In this document: piece after piece, positions 13,801 to 26,239 of the stretch | Layout of the letters: every line of letters begins with the position of its first letter | Position numbering within the stretch: the first letter of the stretch is position 1 | Assembly: GCA_028551475.1 (NCBI GenBank) | Contig: CM052356.1 | Span: 5,590,001-5,654,000 of the forward strand | Reading direction: 5' to 3' | Length of the DNA stretch: 64,000 nt | DNA from: Casuarina equisetifolia | Lineage: Eukaryota > Streptophyta > Magnoliopsida > Fagales > Casuarinaceae | Notes under the pieces: generated by a model | The model's input: only the letters and a program-made list of their open reading frames with translations | What the model was told of the DNA's origin: nothing | Database searches by the model: none | Made by a program: the position numbers and the translations under genes

Positions 13801-15039
13801 AGCATGATACCAATAACAACTTTGCAGATTGACTAGCAATCAGATAATTCTATATTCTAAGAGGCACTATCCAGGAACATTCTTTATTTATTCATAATGC
13901 CTCTCTACTTTGTGGCCCAAAGTTAATTTATATCAGCATTACCTATTGAAGTACAAATTTAACAATGGAACAAACAAGTACGAACCTTAAGTCTCAACTT
14001 CAAATTATCATACTCTTCGTCGTTCATGATTGGTTTCCCGGCCACATAAGCCATTGAAGCTTCCAAAAACTTTTGTTCATCCGAACCTGGATTGCGAAAT
14101 AAACCAATATGTTCCTGTTAGAGATTCACATTATGATTAATTGGAAAATGTAAATGTAAAACTTGCGGCTCTATTTGTGAAGATCAGTCTTACTGAGCAT
14201 GACGACGCTGCTTCCTTCCCACATTAGTTCTTCCTTGAGATTATCAAATTCCTCATTCGACATAATAGCTTTTCCCTCATAATAGAATGCCTGCAGAAGA
14301 TAACAGAAACATACATGCATGCTTCAGGAATTACACAAAAGGTAGCCTAATCTACAGAGAAGCATGCTGGCAGTCCCCACGTATTGATTAAGCCTTATCT
14401 ACAGAAACATTTGTTCTATCTCTTTTTTGCTAGAATAATTAAGTATCAGATGGCAAAACAACAGAGGAAGGAACTGAAGATTCCATGCGCATACTTGGAG
14501 TGCTTGCAGAAAGTCTTGCTCAAGTTCCCCAATTGACTTCTTTTCTTTTTTGTCTATGCTACAATATTGCAGGATTTTGCTGTCAACGACATCAGTTTCT
14601 TCGGTCTGGCCTGATAAAGTGAAAAAAGAAAAGAAAAAAACAGGTAAGCACATTGGTTTTCTCAAGGAAACCAAGCATCAAGGCCAAGCAATTCTAATGC
14701 CATTAGTTAAAAAACTATACCCGCAGCCTTTTGCTTTCGTTAATTGTTTTCTACAACAATATGAAGACAACTCCCACATGTTAAATCATGGGTTCCGAAG
14801 ATTGATAGCGATAAGTGAACAGAAACCAAATCCATACCTTGTTGGTCAGCAGTGGCCCTGATGGGAAGCACAAAGACTTGGCGTCGAAGACATAGGTGCC
14901 TGCCTTTGAACTGGACGGACTGAACCCTGAAAGCAGGAGATAAAGATGACACAAAAGAAGAAACAGGAACCAAGGGTTTGTTGACAGGGGGTGGGGGTAA
15001 ACGAGGGGATGTTGAAGTAAAGGCTAACTTGGTAGCCAT
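10823..15039 (-). CDS. PGRL1: PGRL1 (PGR5-like protein 1), thylakoid cyclic electron flow
   Basis: Ten minus-strand exons: 14838-15039, 14495-14610, 14194-14290, 13986-14086, 13402-13458, 13022-13098, 12481-12532, 11456-11566, 11279-11376 and 10823-10892. They join in frame to 326 residues; Arabidopsis PGRL1A has about 324. Residues 1 to about 60 are a Ser/Pro/Arg-rich chloroplast transit peptide. Two membrane segments follow at about 205-222 and 240-270 (FTWFAAVPLIVWLALTIT). Six cysteines lie at 84, 185, 274, 277, 302 and 305, the last four in two CxNC pairs. These match the redox-active and metal-binding cysteines of the family. PGRL1 works with PGR5 to return electrons from photosystem I/ferredoxin to plastoquinone. 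All splice sites are GT-AG. It is the only PGRL1 copy here and looks intact. Confidence 0.95.
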
Positions 15040-15182
15040 TACAGGAGGGGTTGGGCTGAAGAGCTACAGCTAGGGTGGGTATGGAGATGCTGATCGTGTG
15101 GATGATCCTCAGGTGGTGATGAAGTTTGATGCATTGGAAATCCTTGTGGGGTTGCGTTGGAGGGAAAGAAAGCCAGCTCAAA

Positions 15183-15189
15183 GATAAGG
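15183..15189 (+). promoter_or_regulatory. I-box-like GATAAGG upstream of PGRL1
   Basis: GATAAGG about 145 bases upstream of the PGRL1 ATG. I-boxes are common in promoters of light-regulated photosynthesis genes, which suits PGRL1. Motif match only. Confidence 0.3.
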
Positions 15190-15365
15190 CAACATGAGAA
15201 CATGTGGAGGGAAATGCAACTGCTGCTTGTCACTTTGGATTTTTTACAACGACTGTACTTTCTTTCGTATGTTTCACAAATGTTTTTTTCTGACAATATC
15301 TGACACGTCACCACGTTGATTGCTCTTGTATTGGTGGAAAATCTGGGGATGTTGTGGGTGCATGA

Positions 15366-15371
15366 CACGTG
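15366..15371. promoter_or_regulatory. G-box (CACGTG) upstream of PGRL1
   Basis: A palindromic G-box in the context GACACGTGGG, about 330 bases upstream of the PGRL1 ATG. A second ACGT-core cluster (GACACGTCACCACG) lies nearer at about 15,301-15,315. G-boxes bind bZIP and bHLH (PIF/HY5-type) factors. Together with the I-box this suggests light control; that is inference. Confidence 0.4.
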
Positions 15372-15716
15372 GGTATGTGGTTCCTGATGGCTTTTGGGCT
15401 GGGCTGCATATGCCTCTTTCCTGTCCATACTTGGCCCAGCATTTATGTAGACCTTGAAGGTAGAACCCTTTTTGTACAGTAATCTTCTTTTTTCTTTTCT
15501 GAGAACCATGTTTGGTTTCAGCAATGGCAGATTGGTTGGTGATTATAGGTCCCTGGTAATGAGTAGTCTATTTCTGGCATTTCTAGTGTTTGAGGTTAGC
15601 TATCTAACAGAGATCAGGTGGTAATCCTATACGCCCCACAGCCCACGTGGTTCATGATTGTCGTTTTTTTCTTCTTTTTTTTTTTCCTTTCTTTCTTTGG
15701 AGTGTTCATGAGTGGG
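15372..15716. other. Distal PGRL1 upstream region
   Basis: No gene supported. It ends with a pyrimidine-rich run at about 15,664-15,700, next to the first copy of a dispersed non-coding repeat. Confidence 0.45.
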
Positions 15717-15935
15717 ATGCATCCTTGAATAGTTTATGTTTGCCTTTTGTTCAATCCAGGAGTACGTATATTAAATTAAGGAGAAGTTAGTGATTGTCTG
15801 TACTCTTAAGGCCTGGCAGGTTTCTGTTTGGGATCTTTTGCTTTTCGGATTAGGTTCAAGAACTGAAGATTAGGTAGTGATTTAGTGCCCCACACACTGA
15901 GTAGCTTAGGTTCGCTTTTGGTTATCCTATTGCAT
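15717..15935. repeat. Dispersed non-coding repeat, copy 1
   Basis: This block (CCTTGAATAGTTTATG through GAAGATTAGGTAGTGATT and beyond) recurs in the same orientation at about 18,918-19,063 and 19,177-19,400. The copies are clearly alignable but diverged. No open frame is conserved among them, so it is not a decayed exon that I can recognise. Confidence 0.65.
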
Positions 15936-18299
15936 TGGTCATGAAACATGTGCATCACTTATTTTGAATTTATTTATATTCAACTACTAGAAACATCCAG
16001 TCGCCGTTGTTAAAAACACGAAACATCTTTATATTTATGAAGAATGTGAGATTAAGATATCAAAAATATCAAAAAACATTCATTTTCAATACATCATTTT
16101 GTCCTCCAGTGTTAGGGTGATCAAAGGGATTCAATCTATGAGTAATAGGTTGTTACACTTGAAATCAAAATTCTGAAATCATATTAGAAAGATTTATTAT
16201 TTTTTTAAAGATCAATTGTTAAGAGAAAATAATATATTCACATATAAGCAATATATTATGTTAAGATATTGACAATAAAAGATATATATTCATAATATTT
16301 TTTATCAATAAATACTAAAATACAAAATATGCTATGACAAAGACTCAAAAGTGAGAAAGAAATATATTTTCTTGAGAGGAAGAAATTTTATGCATGGATT
16401 AAACTCTTCACCTAAGTATATTATCTCACTACACATATCATAAACTTTTGAGGTTTTGTATTGAAAAGAAAAAAAAAAAAGAAGCAGGAAATTCTTTTTA
16501 GGGAGGGAGATTGAATCCTGCGTTACAACTCTATCTTAGTGACAAGTTCAGCCATTCACTTTGGCAACGCAAAAGAGTATACAAGGCGTTATGTAATCGT
16601 ATTAGAGTTTGAAGAGAGACCTCATCTTCTTCGTGGCAATGCTCCTGCATTTCACCCCAGCGTGGCAAGCAGTTGAAAAGATTGGTGCCCAAATTTCCTG
16701 TGGTTAAGAAGTCAAATTTTCCTCAAAACGATCTTATAGGTATGTGACATATACATTATTTTAAAAATGTAAGATATTATCTACACTGTTTTTAACCCTT
16801 TTATTACATATAATAGGACATGCAATAATTTGAATTACAGAGGAAAATCTAGTGGATTCATTGCCAGATTCTGCGTCAGACTTTGGCTACGGTTTCTTGG
16901 CGCAGGAGGCAAGCATGATACTGCGATAGCGCACTCTTTGACGTGGCAGCTGATGTGGCAGCACACGTAAGATGAAGTTTCTAACAAAATCTTTGACCAT
17001 CGTACAAGTTATCAATTTTTAAAGCTTTCCAACTTTCTTTTTGCAAATTCTATCCAACTCTTGGCGGGACTTCAGTATAAGTTTCTTTCAATGTTAAATA
17101 CAGCTTACTTAAGCTGGGGGAAAGTGAAATATAGGCTGTTGGAGTTGGACAGCTTTATTTTTAGGGTGCCCTACTAGCCTCAACAGTGATGTGTAATCCA
17201 AAGAAAGGCCTCATTATATTATATCAACTAAATCAGCAAACTGATAGAGATATATGGCTATGTTTCTAAGTCAAAGACAAGATCAGAGTATTTCGCTCTT
17301 ATTTGATCTGGAGCAGCCTAAGATCAACATGTATCAACTATTGTGTACAGTGATACCTTGTCCGTTCAAGCAGGCAGCGTCACATTTTCGTAGAGCAGGA
17401 GTACTTTGGGAGAGAATTGAAGTGTGGAAGATAAGTATCATTGTCATACATTCTACTCTGTGGCGGCTGAGAAAGAGCTAGAAGATAGTCCCACGATTGA
17501 AAAAAATGCAATAAAAACAACAAAGAGCAGTCTACAAAGAAAGTAAGATGTTAAAATGTGGACAATAACCTTACATTGTTGAGGATTATAATGGGAATCT
17601 TGATTAAATGAGAGGGGGTTTTTGATCAAATTTATATATGAAAGATGAAAGATGAAAGATTTTTGAGTGACTGCAACAAAGCACAAACACGAAAGTTTAA
17701 ATACACAGATTGAGTGCTTGAAGCTGAAAATACTTCAATTATGTTAACAGTTGCAAAACAATAATAGGGTTCCTACATAGTATTTGTACAAAACAAGGGG
17801 ACTTAGAATATACACTAGGTTTAAATAGATAATGTTAATGAAACAAAATCAAACAGTATAAACGAAGAACATAAACCCAATTAGGAACAAAAGTAATATT
17901 TAATACTTCCACTCAAGTTAGAGGTTTGTGTAAATCAAACAGTTTAAGTTTGTACAAGAGATATTATTTTGCTAAATTTTAACTTGACCTTTTAGATTGA
18001 ATAATAAACTTTTGTACTAGTATCAAGACTTAGGTTCTTTTTTGACACTTTTATAGGTTTTCATTGATTTGAATTCACACATTACTCATATAATTATGTT
18101 ATTATTGATCCAACATGGTGAGGTAGTATGTTACTATATGGACAATGATCCACATTGTTAAGAAATATAATAAGAATCTTAATTAAATAAGAGGGTGTAC
18201 TACAAATCTTTAAATCGGCTTTTGACTTAGATAATAAAATTTTTAATACAAAACAATACAAAAAGTAAAATATCACTAGAGAACTTGAAGAGCTAGTTA
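15936..18299. other. Geneless AT-rich DNA with short repeated blocks
   Basis: No coding gene supported. A block at about 17,549-17,640 (GTGGACAATAACC, CTTGATTAAATGAGAG) resembles one at about 18,115-18,215. Open frames are short and unlike known proteins. Confidence 0.5.
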
Positions 18300-21020
18300 T
18301 ATGAAAAAAAGCAGGTATATATGTAGATAGATTACCTATCTCAAATATCAGTCATTGGAACGAAATCTTAAATCATCTCGAGATACTAGAAGGAGCATTT
18401 GAAATGGTTTCGGACCAACTATTATTCACATTATTCATAAGGATTTTCATGAAGCTTGTTTGAATAATAGGAAAGTAGAAGACAAGGACAGTATTAATGT
18501 TTCAAGTTCGAACACGTAAATGGAGTAATAACGGTGAACAAGCGACAACTATCAGTCAACCACTTTGCTAGATGGAGGTAGGTGAGCTCCCGTGAAGGTA
18601 GGTTCAAAAATGTCGCATGACTTCAAGATCATCCCTTTTTAAATCATTTCTTTTTACACAAAATGTCCCATTTATATTAAAGGAACCGTATTTGTTTGAT
18701 TCAAACGTATACCGCTCATAATATAAATTTAACACTTATTTAAATTCCAAATCAATTTTTGATTTAGAAATCAAAGCATTTGTTATGAGTACATTAATAT
18801 ATATTTTAACTTCAAAAATTTGTGTGTGACTCGAATTCTGTGGGCTCGGACTAGTTCAATGGAATTTTCACATTTAATAAATAAGATTCATCAACTTGAG
18901 ATGAGTGGCAGGTTGTGATGCCCCACATCCTTGAATAGTTTATATTTATCATTTCTCGTATGCAGAAGTATATGTACTAAATTCAGGAGTTGGTGATAGT
19001 TTGTACTCCACAACCTCCATGGTTTTGTTTAGGGTCTATTTGCTCCTGGGATTAGTTTCATAATATTTTAACTTCAAAATATTTGTGTGTGACCCAATTC
19101 TGTGGGTTCGGACAAATTCAGTGGGTTTGTCAGATTTAATAAAGTAAGATCCACCAATTTGAGATGAGTTGCAGGTTTTGATAGCTCACATCCTCGAATC
19201 GTTTATCATTTCTAGTATGCATGAATATATGTACTAAATTCAGGACTTGTTGATTGTCTGTGCTCGACAGCCTCCCTCGTTTCTGTTTTGGATCTTTTGC
19301 TTCTGGGATTAGGTTTATAATTGAAGATTAGGTAGTGATTTGGTGCCCTCCAACCTCAGTAGTTTAAGTTCAGTTTTGGTTGTCCTCTTGTAGTCTTGGT
19401 AAACATCTGCATTATAGTTGGGATTTGCAATATCCAGTATGATGATTTGAATGACGGTGCTCCTACTGAACTTCTGCACAAGATTGGGCCTGATTAATAA
19501 TGTCTCTACTCTTTTCTTGATGAGACAGTGCTGTTTCTGTAATTTTTTGTTTTGATGTACAAAGAATAAGTCCTATTTCAAAAGTAAGTTAGTCACATGA
19601 AAAAGAGAAAGGACATATGTAGATAGAGTGCCTATCTCAAATTTTAGCCATTTTTGAAACCCACTTCTAAATCATTTGGAGATTGAAGGTCGTCAAAAGA
19701 AAGAACATTATATGGTCTAATAATTGACTTTTATCGTGAGAAAGCATGCCATGAAATAAATAGTAAATATCATATTATTAAAGAATATATTTTAATTCAT
19801 ATTTATATGGTAATTCTTAACATGATAGTGTCAAAGTTGATACCATCTAATCTTCAACCTCTACTATAGTGCTTAATCACCTTTTTGTTTAATATGGTAT
19901 TGAAGCTGATCCAAAAGTGGCTTTTTATCCCAGTCTCGGACCCACAACGATTCCCATTTTGTATCTTATAAGGTCTTTAAATAAGCTTATTTGATCATTA
20001 GTAACGTAGAAGACAACGAGAATATTATAATAAATAAATAAATAAATAAATAAATTGAAGATTCCAAGTTCCTACATGTAGACATCAAACAAGAAGCCAT
20101 TTGGAACAGAATGACCCCTTTTTGGTAAAAGGAAATAAATTAACGGAAACTGACAAGTATGGCACTGTAACTGGAAAAAAAATGGAACAATATCGGTAAA
20201 CCAGTAAAAACTATTAGTCAACCATCGGCTAAAGGGACCGTAGGTGAGCTCCCGAACAGAAAATGAGCGATTAAGAATAGGTTTAACAATGTCACATCAC
20301 ATCTGCTACGTTAGAAAATTTATCTATTTTTTAAATTGCTTTATACAGTAAAAGAATATTAAAGATACTCAAAGAAAAGATAATGGTTCTACCATATAGT
20401 TGATGTTGTGTTAGATAAACCAAAAAAAATATGGAATTAATAAAATCAAGAATAGATATTGCTGGGAAAGTTGTCCAGCTGCTATGTGCACTTTATTCTA
20501 TATTTGTGTCAGAGTATTTTTACAACTCAAAGGTTCTACTTTAAAGAAAAAAAAATTAAGGGGCCTATCATCTAACAAAATGGCCCAATAAAACACAAGT
20601 AAACAATACAAGGAAGACAATAATACAAGAAAATAACTCACAACACTGTCATATATTTCAACATGTTATCATCAAGCTAGTGCATATGAATGGAACGCAT
20701 ATAATAACAATAATAGTTGAAGGGATATAGAGTCTAGAAGAAGCGAAGTCATTGAATTATTGACTTGCTTCAATCAACTTTGGATATATAAAATAAAAAG
20801 GGATTGAAGGTAGTTAAAGGAAGAACATTTAATTTTTATTTTATATAATTTTTTTGTTTTTTTTAATATCTTTACCTTACATTTTATGTACACAAAATGC
20901 CCTATTTATACATAGAGGGATAATTTTTTTACCTCAAATATATAGCCGTTTGTAAATTAATTCATAACATAAATTTAATATTCGTTTGAATTCAAAATCA
21001 ATTTTTGATTTATAAATGGA
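18300..21020. repeat. Array of diverged non-coding segmental repeats
   Basis: At least four blocks recur in the same direction. Block c at about 18,300-18,620 matches 19,583-20,260 (shared CCTATCTCAAAT and GTAGGTGAGCTCCCG). Block d at about 18,640-18,780 matches 20,880-21,020 (shared AATCAATTTTTGATTTA). Block e at 18,795-18,917 matches 19,066-19,176 (shared TTTGTGTGTGAC). Block a is the dispersed repeat at 18,918 and 19,177. The order c-d-e-a-e-a-c-d suggests successive unequal duplications. No gene is seen inside. Confidence 0.65.
20031..20055. repeat. (TAAA)n microsatellite
   Basis: Six or so uninterrupted TAAA units lying inside the second copy of block c. Such tracts are usually polymorphic. 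Confidence 0.85.
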
Positions 21021-22802
21021 CAACTCATAATTTAATAGAGTATTTTGCTTGATTGAGTATTAATTTCTATTTAATTTTAGGATTTAGGTGTGACTGAATT
21101 AGACTTTTCAATGCTTGACTTAGATAAGCTAACAAGGTTTGGGATTAAATTTGAATACATGAGTTGGGTATATATAAGCTCTAAACTTTTTAGGCTCTAT
21201 GAGTTCTATTACAACTTTTAAAAAATATATCAGAAAAATTGAAATAATGTGAGATATATGATTCTTAATACTCCCCTCATATGTGGAAGAACATCTTTTC
21301 TTAGAATTTTTTGCCTCCCAATAAAAGCTATTGCATTTGAATTTAAACTTTTGTACTCTGTCAAAAGAAATTCTCTCTTTTAGAACTAGTTAATGAGAGG
21401 AAGGGACATTTTTATAAATAAAAATTCTAAATCAAAATACTAGTAATTTGAGATACTCATAAAAATTATTTTCAATATGATAGCATGTTCAAAGAGGGTC
21501 TATTTCCTCCCTTAGAACTACTTTTTAAGAAAATGAAAAATACTTTTGTATAAGGATGATTCTAAGTTAAAATTTTGGTAATGTGATATACTTGTTTACA
21601 TTATTTTTAACACACCCTTTTACTTCAAGTATCAAAAAAAAAAAAACATTCTACAATAATCTCATATACACGCAATAGAATATTTCACTTAAAATTTGAG
21701 TTATGATGTAATATTAAAAAACCTCTTTTATCTTTAAAATTAGCTTATAAAAAGAAAATATATCTTTCATTTTAAAAATCATATTGTAACATAATTTAAA
21801 TAATGATGTGAACAACTTTTCCACGTAATGATAGTTTTAATAACATGAAAGTTTTGAAGGTGTTAAGTCATCGCTTGACATTCGACTACTTTTTTACCAG
21901 ATGCAACTAATCCACTGACGTACCTCAATGGCTTCACAATCTACTCTGACACGGCTCCGTCCACAGATTCCTGCAAGCAGACATGGTATGGCTTTTCATT
22001 TTGTGTACAAGCTTTGAACGGTAACTATAGAAATTAGTGGATCGCGCCCAGCCACGAACCTCTGTCTAACCCCAAAAAGAAGTCGAGGTCCCAAGACCAG
22101 GGTCAGAGCCACTGACCGGGAGCTGCAATGCACGAGCCACCTACCATCTCCTCGTTGCATTAGTTAGTCCTGCTAACCCTCAGCTCTATAGCAAACAAAG
22201 TGGTTGAAAAGCACGTTTCCATCATTCTAGAAAGATAAAGAATAATGAAAGTGTACAAAGATAAGAGCTGGAAAAAATAATTAAAACCATTCTTAGCTTT
22301 GTTAGGGAGGCTACAAAGCATCATCGACGAACTGGTCTTTACCCTAAATTGCAATGGCATAGAGTTTAAAACAGCTTGCAGCAATGTTTCTTTTCCATTC
22401 TGTAGGGGTTCATACTGTGAAATACCAAGTTAATACCTTCAAATATTAGAAGAATATCTGGAGAAAGTGGCTCCTAAAGGAATAGGTGATTCACTTAAAC
22501 TTCAATGCCCAAAGTAAATAAATTCCCAGGTGCTGCCAACATATATGGAACTATTGAAGATTGAAAATGTGTTAATTATACCTACCTCGTTACCATATTA
22601 GGTTACTTACTAGATTACCATGTTGGGTCCTAGAATAAGGCTCAATATGTTATAGTGTATTTGTTATTTTCCTTAAATAGATTAGGTATTACGTTCTATA
22701 AGTATAGAGTTTTAATCCTTGTAACTTAATAAGTCATTTTTTTCTTGTATAAGTTTTGTTCAAACTTTATCCCATTAATGAAAACAATAGAACGTTTTCA
22801 TA
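21021..22802. other. Geneless DNA with a GC-richer patch
   Basis: Mostly AT-rich. The part from about 21,890 to 22,160 is clearly richer in G and C than its surroundings but has no long open frame. I could not recognise it as an exon, RNA gene or transposon. The stretch from about 22,570 to 22,800 has an LTR-like look (TATA-like CTATAAGTATAG, then a transcript-end-like region), but no paired copy is present. Confidence 0.4.
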
Positions 22803-22885
22803 GTTTATTCTATAACCACTTCCCCCAACCTTCCAACATGGTAAAGTTTATTCAATAACCACTTCCCCCAACCTTCCAACATGGT
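22803..22885. repeat. 43-bp tandem duplication
   Basis: Two near-perfect direct copies starting at 22,803 and 22,846, sharing ACCACTTCCCCCAACCTTCC and AACATGG. One mismatch is visible in the shared core, so the duplication is recent. Confidence 0.85.
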
Positions 22886-24737
22886 TCAGCTGTAGACGTT
22901 AATGTTATTTTGGTGACGGGAGTGTCTTCTTGTTTACCAAGGAACAGATATGTTCTAAGGGTCAATTTTCTCTTTTAAATTCGCCCTGTGGAGAAGCAGA
23001 TGCTAGTATACAATATTTTTTTATCGCAAGAAACTGACAGCCCAGCTTGCAATATTTTGCTCTAGAACAATGGTGACTAGTCGGATTTCTTTTTCACAGG
23101 TCAGAGACAACCCGATCTGTGGAAGCCGCACGTAGTTTTCTGATCCTGTGTATTTTGGCACTTCTTTTTACCACTGGTATTTGCCAGTGTCTGGTTAGCT
23201 GAAACGTGCAGATGGGTAGGTGGTTTTCACTTAACTAATATTCGCATTGACTGCACTGGATGTGGCGTCATTTTACTTAGATACTGTATCCACCTTTTTT
23301 GATCCCAAAAGTTTTCTTTTTGTGATCCCAGTTCAATATAAAATCAGTGACTTTGGTGCTTTGGTGTGCTCTGAAAGATGGAGTACCTGGGATTTTGTTT
23401 TTAGTCCGGTAGATTCGATGAAGTAATATAGTAATATGAACTTTGTTTTGTATAACTAGTCCAGTGAACTTGTGGAACGTCATCATAATGCTGCTCCAAT
23501 GGCAATGCATTTCAGCAAATTCTTAGCTATATTAAATTCAAAAGATTATTTAATATTCTTGCCATTTTGGCATCATTAAGTGCTTTAACATTAGCACTAA
23601 TCTGGGCATGCAAGAATAAACTCTTCATCTGTGAAGGAGGTGAGGGTAAATGAAACTGAAGTTCTTTGTAGACCTTCCGCTTCCGGTTTCTTCTATAAGA
23701 CTACTTTCGTTATTTTATTTTATTTTTTTATTTATTGTACTAAATGCACCCAATTCTTATATTCAGTTGCCGACTGCTTTTGCTTTTACTTTTGACTGTC
23801 GACTACCTTTCTCGGTTTGTCAATCTATGTTTCCTTTCTGGAAGAAACTGGATTCATGTGGTGGAGTTAGGTGTTTCACAGTACATTAAATAATACAATT
23901 TTGATTGGCTGTCTGCTGCGAGGAAGAAAGAATTTTGGAGTACCTTTCAGGCCTAAGGCAAAATCGTTCTTTTCCCACCGCTATGTTTGCCCGAAGAGCC
24001 GAAGGGACTCGTTGTTCTTGGTCTTTTGAGGCCGTCACATCTCAGATGACCAAACAGAAGATGCTGGTGGAATGTACAGAATGAAGTAGCTGCGGGATTA
24101 CACCAAATTCTTCAATTTCAGCCCAAAATTTACTCTTCAAACGCTAAATGTGAGCGATTAAGAATTGGCAGTAGCAGAGAAGCTTAATCCTTCTTTAAAA
24201 TGAGTATTATATTACATTAAGATATAAGTAATATGACTTTTGTACCCATTATTATTATTATTATTAATAAAACAAAATGTGAAATCATAATACATTTTAT
24301 TAATGATAACAAAACTAGGTGTAGTAACTGTATCATCTCAAATAAGTATAGAAAAAAAAAAGTATAAGCCTAACATGCTTAAGATCACAAAAATCAAACA
24401 TGAAATATATTAAGTAGTATATATACTTAATCTATGATCATCCTAAAGACGTACCCATTACTATTGCAATGTAGTTTCATAAATAATGAATGCTCTACTT
24501 CAACATAAATTTTGATAATAATATAAAAACGTTAATTAACACCCTTATTCAATATAATTGTCCCCTCAAAGGTTACTACAATCTTTTCAAAGCTAATATT
24601 TTGAATTTGTCACTTAATGATGCAGAAATTGAAAAGGGGACAAAAGAAAAAGGACAGAAGGCGGAATTTGTGGGAGTGTCTGAAATGAAACCATAGGTTC
24701 CATAGAATATGGGATTGGCAGTGAGATTCCATGAAAT
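22886..24737. other. Geneless DNA upstream of LDOX
   Basis: No supported gene. An (ATT)n microsatellite lies at about 24,248-24,267. A short hairpin (CACTGG / CCAGTG) lies near 23,172-23,190. The distal LDOX promoter falls here. Confidence 0.45.
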
Positions 24738-24743
24738 GGTTGG
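24738..24743 (-). promoter_or_regulatory. MYB recognition core (CCAACC) upstream of LDOX
   Basis: CCAACC on the minus strand, about 285 bases upstream of the LDOX ATG. Flavonoid promoters often pair such MYB sites with an E-box, and one lies 60 bases downstream. Motif match only. Confidence 0.3.
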
Positions 24744-24803
24744 CATTTCGCGTGCTTTTAACCTTCCAGTCAAACCCATCATAGTTCCGGTGAGTAAGGT
24801 CGT

Positions 24804-24809
24804 CACATG
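24804..24809 (+). promoter_or_regulatory. E-box (CACATG) upstream of LDOX
   Basis: CACATG about 220 bases upstream of the LDOX ATG and 100 bases upstream of the TATA box. The MYB-bHLH-WD40 complex that drives late anthocyanin genes uses bHLH sites of this type. Function here is inferred. Confidence 0.3.
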
Positions 24810-24908
24810 GCGTGGTAGCTCTGCACATTCCAAAATCTAAAGAGGACGTCAGAAGGTCCCTTGGAATTGTCAATCGCCATTCCTTAGGAGCTAGATCAAA
24901 AGTATTGC

Positions 24909-24915
24909 TATAAAG
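24909..24915 (+). promoter_or_regulatory. Probable TATA box of LDOX
   Basis: TATAAAG, 118 bases upstream of the ATG. This implies a leader of about 85 bases. Position and sequence fit, but no transcript data are available. Confidence 0.5.
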
Positions 24916-24972
24916 ACCAAGCGAACCGTTAACGCTGAACAATTCGTAGTCGATACTGCAAAAGTATCATAG

Positions 24973-26239
<1,267 letters not shown>

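Noticed and set aside
14846..15524. Minus-strand frames of 111 and 161 codons around the PGRL1 start
   Set aside because: One overlaps PGRL1 exon 1 in another frame and the other lies in its upstream region; neither resembles a protein family.
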